Of a stretch of 64,000 nt of DNA, positions 30,504 to 40,729 are shown one piece after another. The notes below the pieces were generated by a model. It did not search any database. It was not told the origin of the DNA and saw only the letters and a list, made by a program, of their open reading frames with translations. This stretch comes from Polaromonas sp. 39-63-25 (lineage in GTDB: Bacteria > Pseudomonadota > Gammaproteobacteria > Burkholderiales > Burkholderiaceae_C), in NCBI RefSeq assembly GCF_002278925.1, contig NZ_NCJH01000010.1, positions 57,232-121,231 of the forward strand, given 5' to 3'. Position numbers and translations under genes: made by a program. Each line of letters opens with the position of its first letter. Positions within the stretch are counted from its first letter, which is position 1.

Positions 30504-31637
30504 TCAGGCCTCGCGCTGCGCGAGCAGCTTCCTGATCGGTGCAGGCAGTCCCAGGGCCTCCCAGGCGCCGCGCGCAAACCAGGCCCCCGTGCCCGGCAGG
30601 CGGATGCTTCTGGCCTCACGGGCCGACAGCGCCAGCACCATGGGCGACAGGCGCAGGTCCTTGTGGGTCAGCACATGCACAAAGGGCTGGATCGCCGCGA
30701 GGCGGGACTGCAGGGACGCGGGCAAGGCCGCCAGCAAATCCTCTTCGCTGTCGAACACCGGAAAACAATAAAGGCCGCCCCAGATGCCGGGCGCAGCGCG
30801 GCGTTCCAGCCACACGCTACCGTCGGCTTTTTCAGCCCACAGCAGCGAGAGCGACTGCGCGCTGCGCTTGAGCTTGCGGGTCTTGACCGGGAAACTTTCC
30901 GGCGTGCCGCCGGCCAGGCCCCGGCACATGCCCTGCACCGGGCACAGCAGGCAGGAGGGCTGGCGTGTTGTGCAAATCGTGGCGCCCAGATCCATCAGGC
31001 CCTGGGTGTAACGCGGCATGGTCTCAGGCAGCTGGCGGCGCGGCAGCAGCTCGGTGGCGATGGCCCACAGTTCCCGCTCCTGCGCGCTGGAGGCCAGATC
31101 GCCGGAAAACGCGGTAACCCGTGTCAACACCCGCTTGACGTTGCCGTCGAGGATGGCCACCCGCTCCGAAAAACAGAAAGAGGCGATGGCCGCAGCGGTC
31201 GAAGGCCCGATGCCGGGCAGGGTTTGCAACAGCTCCGCCGTCTGCGGAAACTCTCCGCCATGCAAACGCACGACGTCCTGTGCACAGCGGTGCAGGTTTC
31301 TGGCCCGGCTGTAATAACCCAGCCCGCTCCACAAACCCAGCACATCGTCCTGCGCGGCGGCGGCCAGATCGGCCACCGCCGGAAACCGCGCCAGGAAGCG
31401 GGTGTAGTAGTCGAGCACCGTGGCCACCTGCGTTTGCTGGAGCATGATCTCTGACAGCCAGACGCGGTAAGGGTCACGCGTGTTCTGCCAGGGCAGGCTG
31501 TGGCGTCCGTGGCTTTTCTGCCAGCGCACGACCTGCGTGGAAAAACGGCTGCCCAGTGCCGCCGCCTGCGAACCGGTTTCGGTCGCCCCGGAAAGCAGCG
31601 GGGGCACACCGGCGCCGGGCGTGGAGGTCAGGGCCAT
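30504..31637 (-). CDS. mutY: A/G-specific adenine DNA glycosylase MutY
   Basis: Removes adenine opposite 8-oxoguanine (377 aa). N-terminal WLSEIMLQQTQVATV, the helix-hairpin-helix LPGIGPSTAAAI, and the 4Fe-4S cluster C-x6-C-x2-C-x5-C (CTTRQPSCLLCPVQGMC). The C-terminal Nudix-like domain recognises 8-oxoG. Near mutM (33691-34506), the enzyme that removes 8-oxoG itself. Confidence 0.96.
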   Translation of the reverse strand: MALTSTPGAGVPPLLSGATETGSQAAALGSRFSTQVVRWQKSHGRHSLPWQNTRDPYRVWLSEIMLQQTQVATVLDYYTRFLARFPAVADLAAAAQDDVLGLWSGLGYYSRARNLHRCAQDVVRLHGGEFPQTAELLQTLPGIGPSTAAAIASFCFSERVAILDGNVKRVLTRVTAFSGDLASSAQERELWAIATELLPRRQLPETMPRYTQGLMDLGATICTTRQPSCLLCPVQGMCRGLAGGTPESFPVKTRKLKRSAQSLSLLWAEKADGSVWLERRAAPGIWGGLYCFPVFDSEEDLLAALPASLQSRLAAIQPFVHVLTHKDLRLSPMVLALSAREARSIRLPGTGAWFARGAWEALGLPAPIRKLLAQREA

Positions 31638-31645
31638 GCCCGCGC

Positions 31646-33616
31646 TCAGGCGGCCTGGATCATTGCTGCGGCCGGAGCCGCCAGAGCCGGGTCATGCGGA
31701 CTGGCCGGTGCATGCACGAGCTGGTCCGTCAGCTCGTCGAGCTTGCCGTCGAGTTCATCGAGCGCACGCTCGTGAGCGGCAATTTCAGCAATGCGTTCGT
31801 CCAGGCCGGTGGCGGCCTGCTGGATGCGTTCGATCGCCTCGATGCGGCGGCTGAAATTCTTGCGGCGTTCCTTGAGTTGGGCATCCAGCTGAGAAGCCGC
31901 CGACTTGTTCCACAGCTCGACCTCGCCCAGTGCGGTCTCGTAGACCACGCGCAGCCGTGTGGCCAGGGCCCGCACCAGCCGTTCGGAAAAATCCGGCTGC
32001 GCCAGCTTGAGGATGTTGGCCACGCCCAAGTACTGCAGGTGGCTGCGTTCGATCTGCTCCAGGTCCTCCAGGAAACGGTTCATTTCAGGCTCTTTGGGCG
32101 CCTGCAGGGAAAAACCGAACTCGGCATTGAGCTGCTTGAACGATCCGCCCAGCATGCTCTGGATGTCAGCGCTGGTGGTCTGGGCTTTCTTCAGGCCTTC
32201 GCGCAGCCGCCCAAAGGTCTGGCCATAGGCTTTCTTGACACCGAGCTTGATGCCGGGCTGCTTGAGCGCGTCGGTCAGTTCGGCCAGCTCCGTCTTGAGG
32301 GTCGGCGTGCCCAGCAGGTGGAACACTTCCCTGAGCAGCTTCAGATGGATGGAACGCACGGCCTGTATCCTGGCGCCGCTGGCGTTGAATTCGACCTGCT
32401 CCTGCTCGATGCGCGAGCGCATGTGTTTGATGACCGAGTCGTTCTTGCCGCGCAGGCCGCGCAGTTCGATCATCTGCTCGGCCAGGTCGCGGCGGCGGAT
32501 GTGGATGACGCGGCCGGCCTCAGCACGCAATTCGACAATGCCGGCGGCCACCGCAGAGCGCAGTATTTTCTGCCGCTGCCCCATCACGCCCTGCGCCAGA
32601 GCCAGCTCCAGCCCGGGCAGGCAGCTGGCCTGCAGCAGCTTGTCATCGCCTGTGACTTTGGCGACCAGGCCTTTCTGGGCCGAGACGGGAATGACCTGCG
32701 CCACCGGCAGCCCGAGAATTTCTGCCGAGCTTGCACGCTGACGGTCGATCTGGGCCTGGATCTGCGCGGGCGAGCTCAGGGCGTCCCACAGGGTGTCTAT
32801 CTTGTTGAGTACCACCAGGCGGGCGTCGTTGTCGTCACCCTCGGTGATCAGGTGTTCACGCCAGATGGCCAGGTCGGATTTGGTCACGCCGGTGTCGGCC
32901 GCCAGGATGAAGACCACCGCGTGGGCCTGCGGAATCAGGCTCACCGTGAGTTCCGGCTCGGCGCCAATCGCGTTGAGCCCCGGGGTGTCCAGAATCACCA
33001 GCCCCTGCTTGAGCAGCGGGTGGGCGATATTGATCAGCGCATGGCGCCACTTGGGCACTTCGACCAGACCGTCGGCATTGACCCGCGGATTGTCCTGCGG
33101 CGCGTCGTCATGCCAGAAACCCAGCGCGCGCGCCTCGTCCTGCGTGACGTGGCGGACTTCGGCCACCTTTTCCAGCGCTTTCGAGAGCTTGACCGGATCG
33201 TTCACATCGAGGTCGACACGTGTCCATTTCTCGGGAACCATGCGCCACTCCATCAGGGCCTGCGGCTTGAGCCGGGTCTCGATGGGCAGCAGGCGCAGGC
33301 AGGGCGGTGAGTCCGCGTCGTAGCCCAGTTCGGTCGGGCACATGGTGGTGCGGCCGGCACTGGCCGGCATGATGCGACGGCCATAACCGGCGAAAAAGAT
33401 CGCATTGATCAGCTCTGATTTGCCGCGCGAAAATTCGGCGACAAAAGCCACCATGACCTTGTCCGAACGCACCTGCGACTCCAGCCGGAGCAGGCGTTCT
33501 TCCACGGCGGCGTTGAGCAGGTCGTGGCCCTTCATCCATTCGGATAAAAGCTTGAGACGCAAGGCAAACTCGCGCCGCCAGGCGCCGTGCTGGTCAAATT
33601 GTTGGTTAAAGGACAT
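31646..33616 (-). CDS. Dynamin-like GTPase
   Basis: Protein of 656 aa. G1 FVAEFSRGKSELINAIFF (P-loop G-x4-GKS form typical of dynamins), a T switch in GRTTMCPTEL, G3 DTPG (LVILDTPGLNAIG) and G4 NKID. Long helical stalk regions follow, with a coiled coil near the C-terminus (LDERIAEIAAHERALDELDG). Bacterial dynamin-like proteins remodel or protect membranes; the target here is unknown. Start at ATG 33616. Confidence 0.88.
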   Translation of the reverse strand: MSFNQQFDQHGAWRREFALRLKLLSEWMKGHDLLNAAVEERLLRLESQVRSDKVMVAFVAEFSRGKSELINAIFFAGYGRRIMPASAGRTTMCPTELGYDADSPPCLRLLPIETRLKPQALMEWRMVPEKWTRVDLDVNDPVKLSKALEKVAEVRHVTQDEARALGFWHDDAPQDNPRVNADGLVEVPKWRHALINIAHPLLKQGLVILDTPGLNAIGAEPELTVSLIPQAHAVVFILAADTGVTKSDLAIWREHLITEGDDNDARLVVLNKIDTLWDALSSPAQIQAQIDRQRASSAEILGLPVAQVIPVSAQKGLVAKVTGDDKLLQASCLPGLELALAQGVMGQRQKILRSAVAAGIVELRAEAGRVIHIRRRDLAEQMIELRGLRGKNDSVIKHMRSRIEQEQVEFNASGARIQAVRSIHLKLLREVFHLLGTPTLKTELAELTDALKQPGIKLGVKKAYGQTFGRLREGLKKAQTTSADIQSMLGGSFKQLNAEFGFSLQAPKEPEMNRFLEDLEQIERSHLQYLGVANILKLAQPDFSERLVRALATRLRVVYETALGEVELWNKSAASQLDAQLKERRKNFSRRIEAIERIQQAATGLDERIAEIAAHERALDELDGKLDELTDQLVHAPASPHDPALAAPAAAMIQAA

Positions 33617-33690
33617 GGTGCGCCGTGGACATAGGTCAATCAATATAGCATCGCCCACCGGAAACGGTCAGCCCCCGGGCAGACGGATGT

Positions 33691-34506
33691 TCAGGGTTTC
33701 TGGCAGTTGACACAGTAAAAAGTGGAACGTTGCCCCTGCCGCAGCATGCGGATCGGCGCCGCACACAGCTTGCAGGGAAGGCCGGCCCGGTCGTAAACCA
33801 TGGCTTCGAGCTGGAAGTAGCCGCTCTCGCCCATGGCGTTGGAAAAATCCTTCAGGGTGCTGCCGCCTTTTGTAAGCGCCTGTGTCAACACGCTGCGAAT
33901 TGCCGCATGCAGCCTGGCGGCGCGGGGTTTGCTCAGCCGCCCCGCCCGCACGGTCGGACGGATGCCGGCCATGAACAGCGCTTCCGAGGCATAGATGTTG
34001 CCAACTCCGACCACGATCTCGCCGGCCAGCAACACCTGCTTGATCGCCGTCTGCCTGCCTTGCAGCGCACGGTAAAAGGCCAGCGCCTCAAAGGCGTCCG
34101 TCAGCGGCTCCACACCCAGCCGGCCCAGAAGCTTCTGCGCAGCAGCGTCGTGCTCGGCAGGCGCGTACACCACGGCACCAAAGCGGCGCGGATCGTGCAG
34201 TCGCAAGGTGCCTGCCGTGGTACGCAGGTCGAAATGGTCGTGTTTCCCGGGTGGCGGCAAGTCTGCAGCGAAACCCAGGCTGCCGGACATGCCCAGATGG
34301 ATCAGCAGCAGGCCGCCGGTGGTGTCGAGCAGCAGGTATTTGCCGCGCCTGCGGACCTCGAGCACGGTGTGCCCGGTCAGGTGCGCGGCATCGCAGCCCA
34401 GGGGCCAGCGCAGCGGCTTGCCCATCTGCAGGTCCAGTATTTTTGCGCCGGCAATGCGACTGGCAAAACTCAGGCGGGTGACTTCGACTTCAGGCAATTC
34501 GGGCAT
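33691..34506 (-). CDS. mutM: Formamidopyrimidine-DNA glycosylase MutM
   Basis: Excises 8-oxoG and nicks the strand (271 aa). The N-terminus MPELPEVE supplies the catalytic Pro after Met removal; later [12 protein letters not shown] and the C-terminal zinc finger C-x2-C...C-x2-C ([24 protein letters not shown], read in parts). The start is set by the PELPEVE motif at 34506. Divergent from the TPR gene. Confidence 0.96.
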   Translation of the reverse strand: MPELPEVEVTRLSFASRIAGAKILDLQMGKPLRWPLGCDAAHLTGHTVLEVRRRGKYLLLDTTGGLLLIHLGMSGSLGFAADLPPPGKHDHFDLRTTAGTLRLHDPRRFGAVVYAPAEHDAAAQKLLGRLGVEPLTDAFEALAFYRALQGRQTAIKQVLLAGEIVVGVGNIYASEALFMAGIRPTVRAGRLSKPRAARLHAAIRSVLTQALTKGGSTLKDFSNAMGESGYFQLEAMVYDRAGLPCKLCAAPIRMLRQGQRSTFYCVNCQKP

Positions 34507-34570
34507 GGGCAACTCGGGGCAATCGGGAAACACGCCTACATGGGCGCAGGGCTTCAATTATCATGGTCCG

Positions 34571-36349
34571 ATGAAACAACTTATCAGCGTTTTCAGTGCA
34601 CTTTGCCTGGCAGTTCCGGTGCTGTGGGCCCAGACCGCCCAGCCTGCCCCGGCCTTGCCACCCGCTGCCCAGCCTGAGGCGCCGGCCGCGACCCAGACCC
34701 TCACCCCCGTACCTTCCAGCCTGGACGGAGAGCTGTTCTACCAGGTGCTGCTCGGTGAACTCACGGCCCGCGAAGGGGATGCCCCGAGCGGTTTTTCACT
34801 GATGCTGGACGCTGCCCGCAAAACCAACGACGCCCAGCTGTACCAGCGCGCAGCCGACATTGCCCTGCAATCGCGCTCGGGCGACGCAGCGCTGCAGGCG
34901 GCGCAGGCCTGGCGCCAGGCCCAGCCGGCCTCGCGGGAAGCCAACCGTTATGTGCTGCAAATCCTGCTGGCGCTGAACCGCATCACCGAGACCACGGAGC
35001 CGCTGAAAAATGAGGTGAAGCTCGCGCCCCAGGTCGAACGCCCGCAGGCCATCACCAGCCTGCCACGATTTTTTGCCCGTGTCGGCGACAAAAAACTCGC
35101 CGCCAGCGTGCTTGAGCAGGCACTGGCCGACGAGCTCAAGGCCCCCGCCACGGGCGCAGCCGCCTGGACCGCCGTCGGGCGCATGCGGCTGGCCGCCGGC
35201 GAACAGCCCGGCGCGCTGGAGGCGGCCGAACGCGGGCAGGCCATCGACCCCGCGGCTGAAGGGCCGACCCTGCTGGCACTGGAACTGATGGACCCCAAAC
35301 TGCCGCGCGCCGAGGCCCTGGTCCAGAAATACCTCGAGGGCAACCCCAAGGCCGTGCCTGAACTCCGCATGGCCTATGCCCGCGTCCTGCTCGATGTCCA
35401 GCGTTATGCCGAAGCCAGCACGCAGCTGCAGCTGGTCACGCGCGACAAGCCCGACTACCCCGAAGGCTGGCTGGTGCTGGGCTCCCTGCAATTGCAGGAC
35501 AACCAGCTGGCGGCGGCGCAGACTTCGCTGCTGCGTTATCTCGAACTGGCCGGCCAGGGTGAAGCCCAGCCACAGACCAGCCGCGGCCAGTCCCAGGCCT
35601 ACCTGTCGCTCGCGCAGATTGCTGAAAAACGCAAGGATTTCGCCGCAGCGGAAAGCTGGATCAACAAGATTCCCGATGCGCAGGAACTGGTCCAGGCGCA
35701 GGTGCGCCGCGCTTCGCTGCTGGCCCGGCAGGGCAAACTCGCCGAGGCCCGCCAGCTGATCCGCAAGCTGCCCGAACGCAACCCCGATGACAAGCGCCTC
35801 AAGCTGATGGCCGAGGTCAACCTGCTGCGCGAGCAAAAGGAATACCGCAGCGCTTACGAGCTGCTCGCGCAGGCCGTCACGCAATTCCCGGACGAACCCG
35901 AGCTTCTCTACGACCAGGCCATGATGGCCGAGAAGCTCGATGCGCTGCCGGAAATGGAACGCCTGTTGCGCCAGGTGGTGGAGCGCAAGCCCGACTACCA
36001 CCACGCCTACAACGCGCTGGGTTACTCGCTGGCCGATCGCAACGTGCGCCTGCCCGAGGCCAAACAGCTGATTCTCAAGGCACTGGAGTACGCACCCGAG
36101 GACCCCTTCATCAAGGACAGCCTGGGCTGGGTGGAGTTCCGCCTGGGCAACAAGGCCGAAGCCTTGAGCATTTTTGAAGCCGCCTACAAGGCCAAGCCCG
36201 ATGCCGAGATCGCCGCGCATTTCGGGGAGGTCCTGTGGAGTCTGGGCCAGCGCGACAGGGCCCTGGCCATCTGGAAGGAGGGCATGCTGCTCAACGCCGA
36301 GAACGAGACGCTGCTGGGTACCCTCAAGCGCCTGCGGGTCAGGCTGTAA
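34571..36349 (+). CDS. TPR-repeat exported protein
   Basis: Protein of 592 aa. Signal peptide MKQLISVFSALCLAVPVLWA, a Pro/Ala-rich linker, then tetratricopeptide repeats to the end (for example YHHAYNALGYSLADRNVRLPEAKQLI). The equivalent TPR protein precedes lolB in many betaproteobacteria. Probably periplasmic and a protein-protein scaffold; the precise role is unknown. An in-frame extension to 34208 is the antisense of mutM. Confidence 0.87.
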   Translation: MKQLISVFSALCLAVPVLWAQTAQPAPALPPAAQPEAPAATQTLTPVPSSLDGELFYQVLLGELTAREGDAPSGFSLMLDAARKTNDAQLYQRAADIALQSRSGDAALQAAQAWRQAQPASREANRYVLQILLALNRITETTEPLKNEVKLAPQVERPQAITSLPRFFARVGDKKLAASVLEQALADELKAPATGAAAWTAVGRMRLAAGEQPGALEAAERGQAIDPAAEGPTLLALELMDPKLPRAEALVQKYLEGNPKAVPELRMAYARVLLDVQRYAEASTQLQLVTRDKPDYPEGWLVLGSLQLQDNQLAAAQTSLLRYLELAGQGEAQPQTSRGQSQAYLSLAQIAEKRKDFAAAESWINKIPDAQELVQAQVRRASLLARQGKLAEARQLIRKLPERNPDDKRLKLMAEVNLLREQKEYRSAYELLAQAVTQFPDEPELLYDQAMMAEKLDALPEMERLLRQVVERKPDYHHAYNALGYSLADRNVRLPEAKQLILKALEYAPEDPFIKDSLGWVEFRLGNKAEALSIFEAAYKAKPDAEIAAHFGEVLWSLGQRDRALAIWKEGMLLNAENETLLGTLKRLRVRL

Positions 36350-36355
36350 ACCGCC

Positions 36356-36877
36356 ATGACCGTCTTTGACGCCCCGCTGCGCCGGTCGGCCGCCCTGCTG
36401 GCGAGCCTGTTATTTGCTACATTTTTCATAGCTGGTTGCGCAAGTCCACCAAGGGCTACAGGCCAAAATGATGAAAAAAAATCATTCTGGGCAGGCCGCA
36501 TCAGCCTGCAGGTGCAAAGCGAGCCGCCCCAGGCCTTTTTTGCCGGCTTCGAACTCAAGGGCAACCCCACGCAGGGCGAGCTGACGCTGAACAGCCCGTT
36601 GGGCAACAGCCTGGCCGTGCTGCGCTGGTCGCCGCAGGAGGCCGTGCTCGATTCCGGCAACCAGATCCAGCGCTTTGCCACCGTCGACGAACTGATTGAA
36701 AAAGCCACCGGCGCAGCCGTGCCGCTGCCGGCGCTGTTTGACTGGCTGGACGGCAAAAACACCGCCGCGGCCGGCTGGAATGCCGATCTTTCGCAACAGG
36801 CCGAGGGCCGGATTTCGGCCAGCCGGACGATGCCGCAACCGCGCTCCGACCTGCGCATCGTGCTGGCGGCACCCTGA
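36356..36877 (+). CDS. lolB: Outer-membrane lipoprotein receptor LolB
   Basis: Accepts lipoproteins from LolA and inserts them in the outer membrane (173 aa). Lipobox FIAGC with the modified Cys, then the beta-barrel FWAGRISLQVQSEPPQAFFAG and a C-terminal part with ALFDWLDGK. The lipobox codons ATAGCTGGTTGC are the head of a dispersed repeat (36428-36464). Its stop and the ispE start share one base. Confidence 0.93.
   Translation: MTVFDAPLRRSAALLASLLFATFFIAGCASPPRATGQNDEKKSFWAGRISLQVQSEPPQAFFAGFELKGNPTQGELTLNSPLGNSLAVLRWSPQEAVLDSGNQIQRFATVDELIEKATGAAVPLPALFDWLDGKNTAAAGWNADLSQQAEGRISASRTMPQPRSDLRIVLAAP
36428..36464 (+). repeat. Dispersed element, copy 2 (inside lolB)
   Basis: ATAGCT-N20-GGCTACAGGCC in frame within the lipobox region of LolB (codes I-A-G-C onward). 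Confidence 0.8.
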
Positions 36878-37770
36878 TGCAAGTCGGACTGTCACGCCCT
36901 GCTTCGGCCCCGCCGCTGAAAGCGATCTACGATGTCGCGGCGCCGGCCAAACTCAACCTGTTCCTGCACATCACCGGGCGCCGTCCCGACGGCTACCACC
37001 TGCTGCAGTCGGTGTTCATGCTGATCGACTGGTGCGACACCCTGCATTTCGAACTGCGCCAGGACGGCCAGATCACGCGCACCGACCTTGGCAGCGAGGC
37101 CAGCGAGGCGCTGCCGGCCGAAGACCTGGTGGTGCGTGCCGCGCGGGCGCTGCAAAGCGCGACCGGCACCCCACTGGGTGTGCACATCGGGCTGGAAAAG
37201 CGCATTCCGTCGCAGGCCGGCATGGGCGGCGGCTCGTCCGATGCGGCCAGTTGCCTCTTGAGCCTGCAACGCCTGTGGGGCGTCAGGCTGCCAACGGAGC
37301 AACTGCAGGCCATCGCCCTCGGCCTCGGTGCCGACGTGCCGTTTTTCCTCAGCGGCGGCCACGCCTGGGTGGAAGGTGTCGGTGAAAAAATCACGCCACT
37401 GGCCCTGCCTGCTGCCCGCTTTGTCGTGGTCAAGCCCGCTGCCGGGCTGCCGACCGACGCCATTTTCCGCTCGCCTGGGCTCAAACGCGATACAGAAACT
37501 GCTACAATCCGAGGCTTTGCTGCAAACGCAAATGGCTCTGTTTACGAATTCGGCCATAACGACTTGCAGCCAGTCGCGCAGACCTTGTGTCCGCAGGTTG
37601 GCCAATCCCTCGATTGGCTGTCCATGCAGCATTTGCAAGGCCGCATGACTGGCTCGGGAAGTGCTGTATTTGCGCATATGCCGCACGAGATGGAACTCGC
37701 GGTCGCCCCGGGCGACTGGCAGGTCCGCAAGTGCAGCAACCTGGATGCACATCCTCTGGCCGGTTGGTAA
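36877..37770 (+). CDS. ispE: 4-(cytidine-5'-diphospho)-2-C-methylerythritol kinase IspE
   Basis: GHMP kinase of the MEP isoprenoid pathway (297 aa). PAKLNLFLHITGRRPDGYHLL, the ATP loop IPSQAGMGGGSSDAA and the C-terminal MTGSGSAVFA. Lies in the conserved lolB-ispE-tRNA-Gln-prs order. Confidence 0.96.
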   Translation: MQVGLSRPASAPPLKAIYDVAAPAKLNLFLHITGRRPDGYHLLQSVFMLIDWCDTLHFELRQDGQITRTDLGSEASEALPAEDLVVRAARALQSATGTPLGVHIGLEKRIPSQAGMGGGSSDAASCLLSLQRLWGVRLPTEQLQAIALGLGADVPFFLSGGHAWVEGVGEKITPLALPAARFVVVKPAAGLPTDAIFRSPGLKRDTETATIRGFAANANGSVYEFGHNDLQPVAQTLCPQVGQSLDWLSMQHLQGRMTGSGSAVFAHMPHEMELAVAPGDWQVRKCSNLDAHPLAGW

Positions 37771-37876
37771 GATAAGGGCCATGGAATGTGTTTCCAGAAA
37801 CAACGATTAAAGGGTTGGTTGCCGGTCCCCTGACATCTGTCTTTGACAGTTTTCAGGTCCGACAATCTACCTGTGT

Positions 37877-37953
37877 AGGGGTGTCGCCAAGTTGGTTAAG
37901 GCACCGGATTTTGATTCCGGCATTCGCAGGTTCGAATCCTTCCACCCCTGCCA
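37877..37953 (+). tRNA. tRNA-Gln (TTG)
   Basis: A 77-nt cloverleaf. The acceptor stem AGGGGTG pairs with CACCCCT, discriminator G, encoded CCA. Anticodon TTG at 37911-37913 in loop TTTTGAT. Usual position between ispE and prs. Confidence 0.95.
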
Positions 37954-37960
37954 AAATTTT

Positions 37961-37987
37961 CGGGTCCCATGTGGGGCCCGTGTTTTT
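37961..37987 (+). terminator. Terminator after tRNA-Gln
   Basis: CGGGTCCC-ATGT-GGGGCCCG followed by TGTTTTT. Confidence 0.75.
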
Positions 37988-38199
37988 AGGCCACCCGACA
38001 ACGGGGGCCGTGCTCGCTGACTGTTGAGTGTCTCCGGTGAAGGCTCTGCCTGCGCAATTCAGCCGCTGAATTGGCCGGGCAGGAAATGGCCAGAAGCCGC
38101 ATTGACACGGAACGGACACGGGGCGTCCGTGTTTTCAGTGCGCTTATTGCTTTTATCCATTCAGCAACGTTTTCTTCCTGGACACCCGCTGGGCCACAC

Positions 38200-39174
38200 A
38201 TGCAACCGCACCACTCCGACTTCATGCTTTTCACGGGCAATGCCAATCCGAGCATGGCATCCGAGATCGCCCAGCATCTGGGCATTTCGCTGGGGGCCGC
38301 CCATGTGGGACGTTTCTCCGACGGAGAAGTGACGGTCGAGATCCAGCAGAATGTGCGCGCGCGTGACGTGTTTGTGGTGCAGTCCACCTGCGCGCCGACC
38401 AATGAAAACCTGATGGAACTGCTGATCATGGTCGATGCGCTCAAGCGCGCCTCGGCCGAGCGCATTTCCGCGGTGATCCCCTACTTCGGCTACGCCCGGC
38501 AAGACCGGCGCCCGCGTTCGGCACGCGTGCCCATCAGCGCCAAGGTGGTGGCCAACATGCTGCAGGCCGTCGGCGTCTCGCGCGTGTTGACCATGGACCT
38601 GCATGCCGACCAGATCCAGGGCTTTTTCGACATCCCGGTGGACAACATCTACGCCTCGCCGGTGCTGCTGGGCGACCTGCGCCAGAAAAATTACAACGAC
38701 CTGATGGTGGTGTCGCCCGACGTCGGCGGCGTGGTCCGCGCCCGCGCGCTGGCCAAGCAGCTGGGCTGCGACATGGCCATCATCGACAAGCGCCGCCCCA
38801 AGGCCAATGTGTCGGAAGTGATGCATGTGATCGGCGACATCGACGGGCGCAACTGCGTCATCATGGACGACATGATCGACACCGCCGGCACGCTGGTCAA
38901 GGCCGCCGAGGTGCTCAAGGAGCGCGGCGCCAAAAAGGTGTATGCCTATTGCACGCACCCGATTTTTTCGGGCCCCGCGATTGAACGCATTGCGCAGGGC
39001 GAAGCCCTCGACGAAGTGGTGATCACCAACACCATTCCGCTGAGCCAGGCCGCGCAGGACTGCAAGAAAATTCGCCAGCTCTCCGTGGCACCGCTGATTG
39101 CCGAGACAATCCAGCGCATCGCCAACGGTGAGTCGGTCATGAGTTTGTTCTCGGACCAGGACAACCTGTTCTGA
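38200..39174 (+). CDS. prs: Ribose-phosphate pyrophosphokinase
   Basis: Makes PRPP from ribose 5-phosphate and ATP (324 aa). [26 protein letters not shown], the ATP-binding [10 protein letters not shown], and the PRPP-binding [21 protein letters not shown] 38200 gives [16 protein letters not shown], the common form in this family; the next ATG is 8 codons on. Followed by a terminator. Confidence 0.96.
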   Translation: MQPHHSDFMLFTGNANPSMASEIAQHLGISLGAAHVGRFSDGEVTVEIQQNVRARDVFVVQSTCAPTNENLMELLIMVDALKRASAERISAVIPYFGYARQDRRPRSARVPISAKVVANMLQAVGVSRVLTMDLHADQIQGFFDIPVDNIYASPVLLGDLRQKNYNDLMVVSPDVGGVVRARALAKQLGCDMAIIDKRRPKANVSEVMHVIGDIDGRNCVIMDDMIDTAGTLVKAAEVLKERGAKKVYAYCTHPIFSGPAIERIAQGEALDEVVITNTIPLSQAAQDCKKIRQLSVAPLIAETIQRIANGESVMSLFSDQDNLF

Positions 39175-39191
39175 TCCGGAGCGAAAAGCCG

Positions 39192-39213
39192 GCTGCATTC
39201 GTGCAGCTTTTTT
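39192..39213 (+). terminator. Terminator between prs and rplY
   Basis: GCTGCA-TTCG-TGCAGC followed by six T, a stable UUCG tetraloop. Confidence 0.85.
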
Positions 39214-39258
39214 ATGTCGGGGTGAGCTGGTCGCGGCCCACCTCTTTTGGAGAAGATT

Positions 39259-39957
39259 ATGAAATTCGTCGCTTTTGAGCGCGCCAAGCAGGGTACGGGT
39301 GCGAGCCGCCGTCTCCGCATCACGGGCCGCACGCCCGGTATCGTTTACGGTGGCACCGGTGAACCGTCGCTGATCGAACTCGATCACAACGCACTGTGGC
39401 ACGCCATCAAGAAAGAAGCTTTCCACGCTTCCGTCCTCGAGATGGAACTGGGCGGCAAGACACAAAAGGTCTTGCTGCGCGATCTGCAGATGCACCCGTT
39501 CAAGCAACTGGTCCTGCACATCGACTTCCAGCGCGTCGACGCGAAGACCCGCCTGACCATGAAAGTGCCACTGCACTACAGCGGCCAGGAAGAGTCCCCC
39601 GCGGTCAAGGCCGAAAACTGCCTGGTCAACCACGTGCTGACCGAGCTGAGCATTTCCTGCCTGCCCAAAGACCTGCCTGAATTCATCGCCGTCGATCTGA
39701 GCGGTCTGAAAAAAGGCACTTCGCTGCACGTCAAGGACATCACGCTGCCCAAGGGCGTGAAGTTTGTCGCCAAAGGCGGCATGGACAACCCGGTGCTGGT
39801 GTCGGTCTCTGCCGTTTCGGAAGAGGCTGAAGCCGATGCCGCCGCAGCCGCTGCCGCTGCCGCGCCTGTGGATCCCAAGGCCGCCAAGGCCGCTGCCGCC
39901 AAGGAAGCCAAAGCCGGCGCCAAGGCCGACGCTGCCAAGCCTGCTGCCAAGAAGTAA
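39259..39957 (+). CDS. rplY: 50S ribosomal protein L25/CTC
   Basis: 5S rRNA-binding protein (232 aa), long CTC form: the L25 domain ([36 protein letters not shown]), the TL5 beta domain, and an Ala/Lys-rich tail (residues ~195-232). GGAGAAGATT precedes ATG 39259; an ATG-GAG-AAG-ATT reading four codons earlier would use the ribosome site itself. Confidence 0.95.
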   Translation: MKFVAFERAKQGTGASRRLRITGRTPGIVYGGTGEPSLIELDHNALWHAIKKEAFHASVLEMELGGKTQKVLLRDLQMHPFKQLVLHIDFQRVDAKTRLTMKVPLHYSGQEESPAVKAENCLVNHVLTELSISCLPKDLPEFIAVDLSGLKKGTSLHVKDITLPKGVKFVAKGGMDNPVLVSVSAVSEEAEADAAAAAAAAAPVDPKAAKAAAAKEAKAGAKADAAKPAAKK

Positions 39958-39986
39958 TTCCTGACGGCACCGGCCTGAAAGGCCAG

Positions 39987-40024
39987 CGGCCCTTGTCCTC
40001 CCCGGAGGTCAAGGGCCGTTTTTC
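39987..40024 (+). terminator. Terminator after rplY
   Basis: CGGCCCTTG pairs with CAAGGGCCG around a loop that itself contains CCTCC/GGAGG; followed by TTTTTC. Confidence 0.85.
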
Positions 40025-40102
40025 TTGGGGCCAGGTCTTGCTGCACCCATAATCCGGTGGCGGGCCCCACCTGCAGACCGTTTTCCCCTCTCATCACACA
40101 GC

Positions 40103-40729
40103 ATGATCAAACTTTTTGTAGGCTTGGGAAACCCCGGCCCTGAATACGAGGCAACCCGCCACAACGCCGGTTTCTGGTGGACCGAGGCGCTGGCGCGCGA
40201 GCTCAAGCTGAACCTGGCACTCGACAAAAACTACCACGGCCGCGTTGCCCGCACCACCATCAAGGGCCAGACCGTCTGGCTGCTCGAGCCGCTGACTTTC
40301 ATGAACCTGTCGGGCAAATCGGTGGCGGCACTGGCGCGTTTTTTCAAGATCGTCCCCGAAGAGATCCTGGTGGCCCACGACGAGCTCGACATCGTGCCCG
40401 GCCAGGCCAAGCTCAAGTTCGGCGGCAGCCACGCCGGGCACAACGGCCTGCGCGACATCCATGCCCAGCTCGGCACGGGCGACTACTGGCGCCTGCGCAT
40501 AGGCGTCGGCCACCCGGGCGTGAAGTCGGAAGTCATCAACTGGGTGCTGAAAAAACCATCGCAGGAACACCGCGTGGCGATCGAGGACAGCATCGCGCGC
40601 GCGCTCAAGGCCGTGCCCGACCTGCTCGCCGGCGAGATGGAAAAAGCCACCATGCTGATCCACACCAGCGCGCCACAGCGGCCCAAGCCACCGCGCAAGC
40701 CTGAGGCTGACGACTCCATCAACGATTAG
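40103..40729 (+). CDS. pth: Peptidyl-tRNA hydrolase
   Basis: Recycles peptidyl-tRNA (208 aa). [20 protein letters not shown] (catalytic His), [11 protein letters not shown], and [25 protein letters not shown] (read in parts) with the catalytic Asp. The C-terminus is a basic Pro-rich tail. Classic neighbour of rplY. Confidence 0.96.
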   Translation: MIKLFVGLGNPGPEYEATRHNAGFWWTEALARELKLNLALDKNYHGRVARTTIKGQTVWLLEPLTFMNLSGKSVAALARFFKIVPEEILVAHDELDIVPGQAKLKFGGSHAGHNGLRDIHAQLGTGDYWRLRIGVGHPGVKSEVINWVLKKPSQEHRVAIEDSIARALKAVPDLLAGEMEKATMLIHTSAPQRPKPPRKPEADDSIND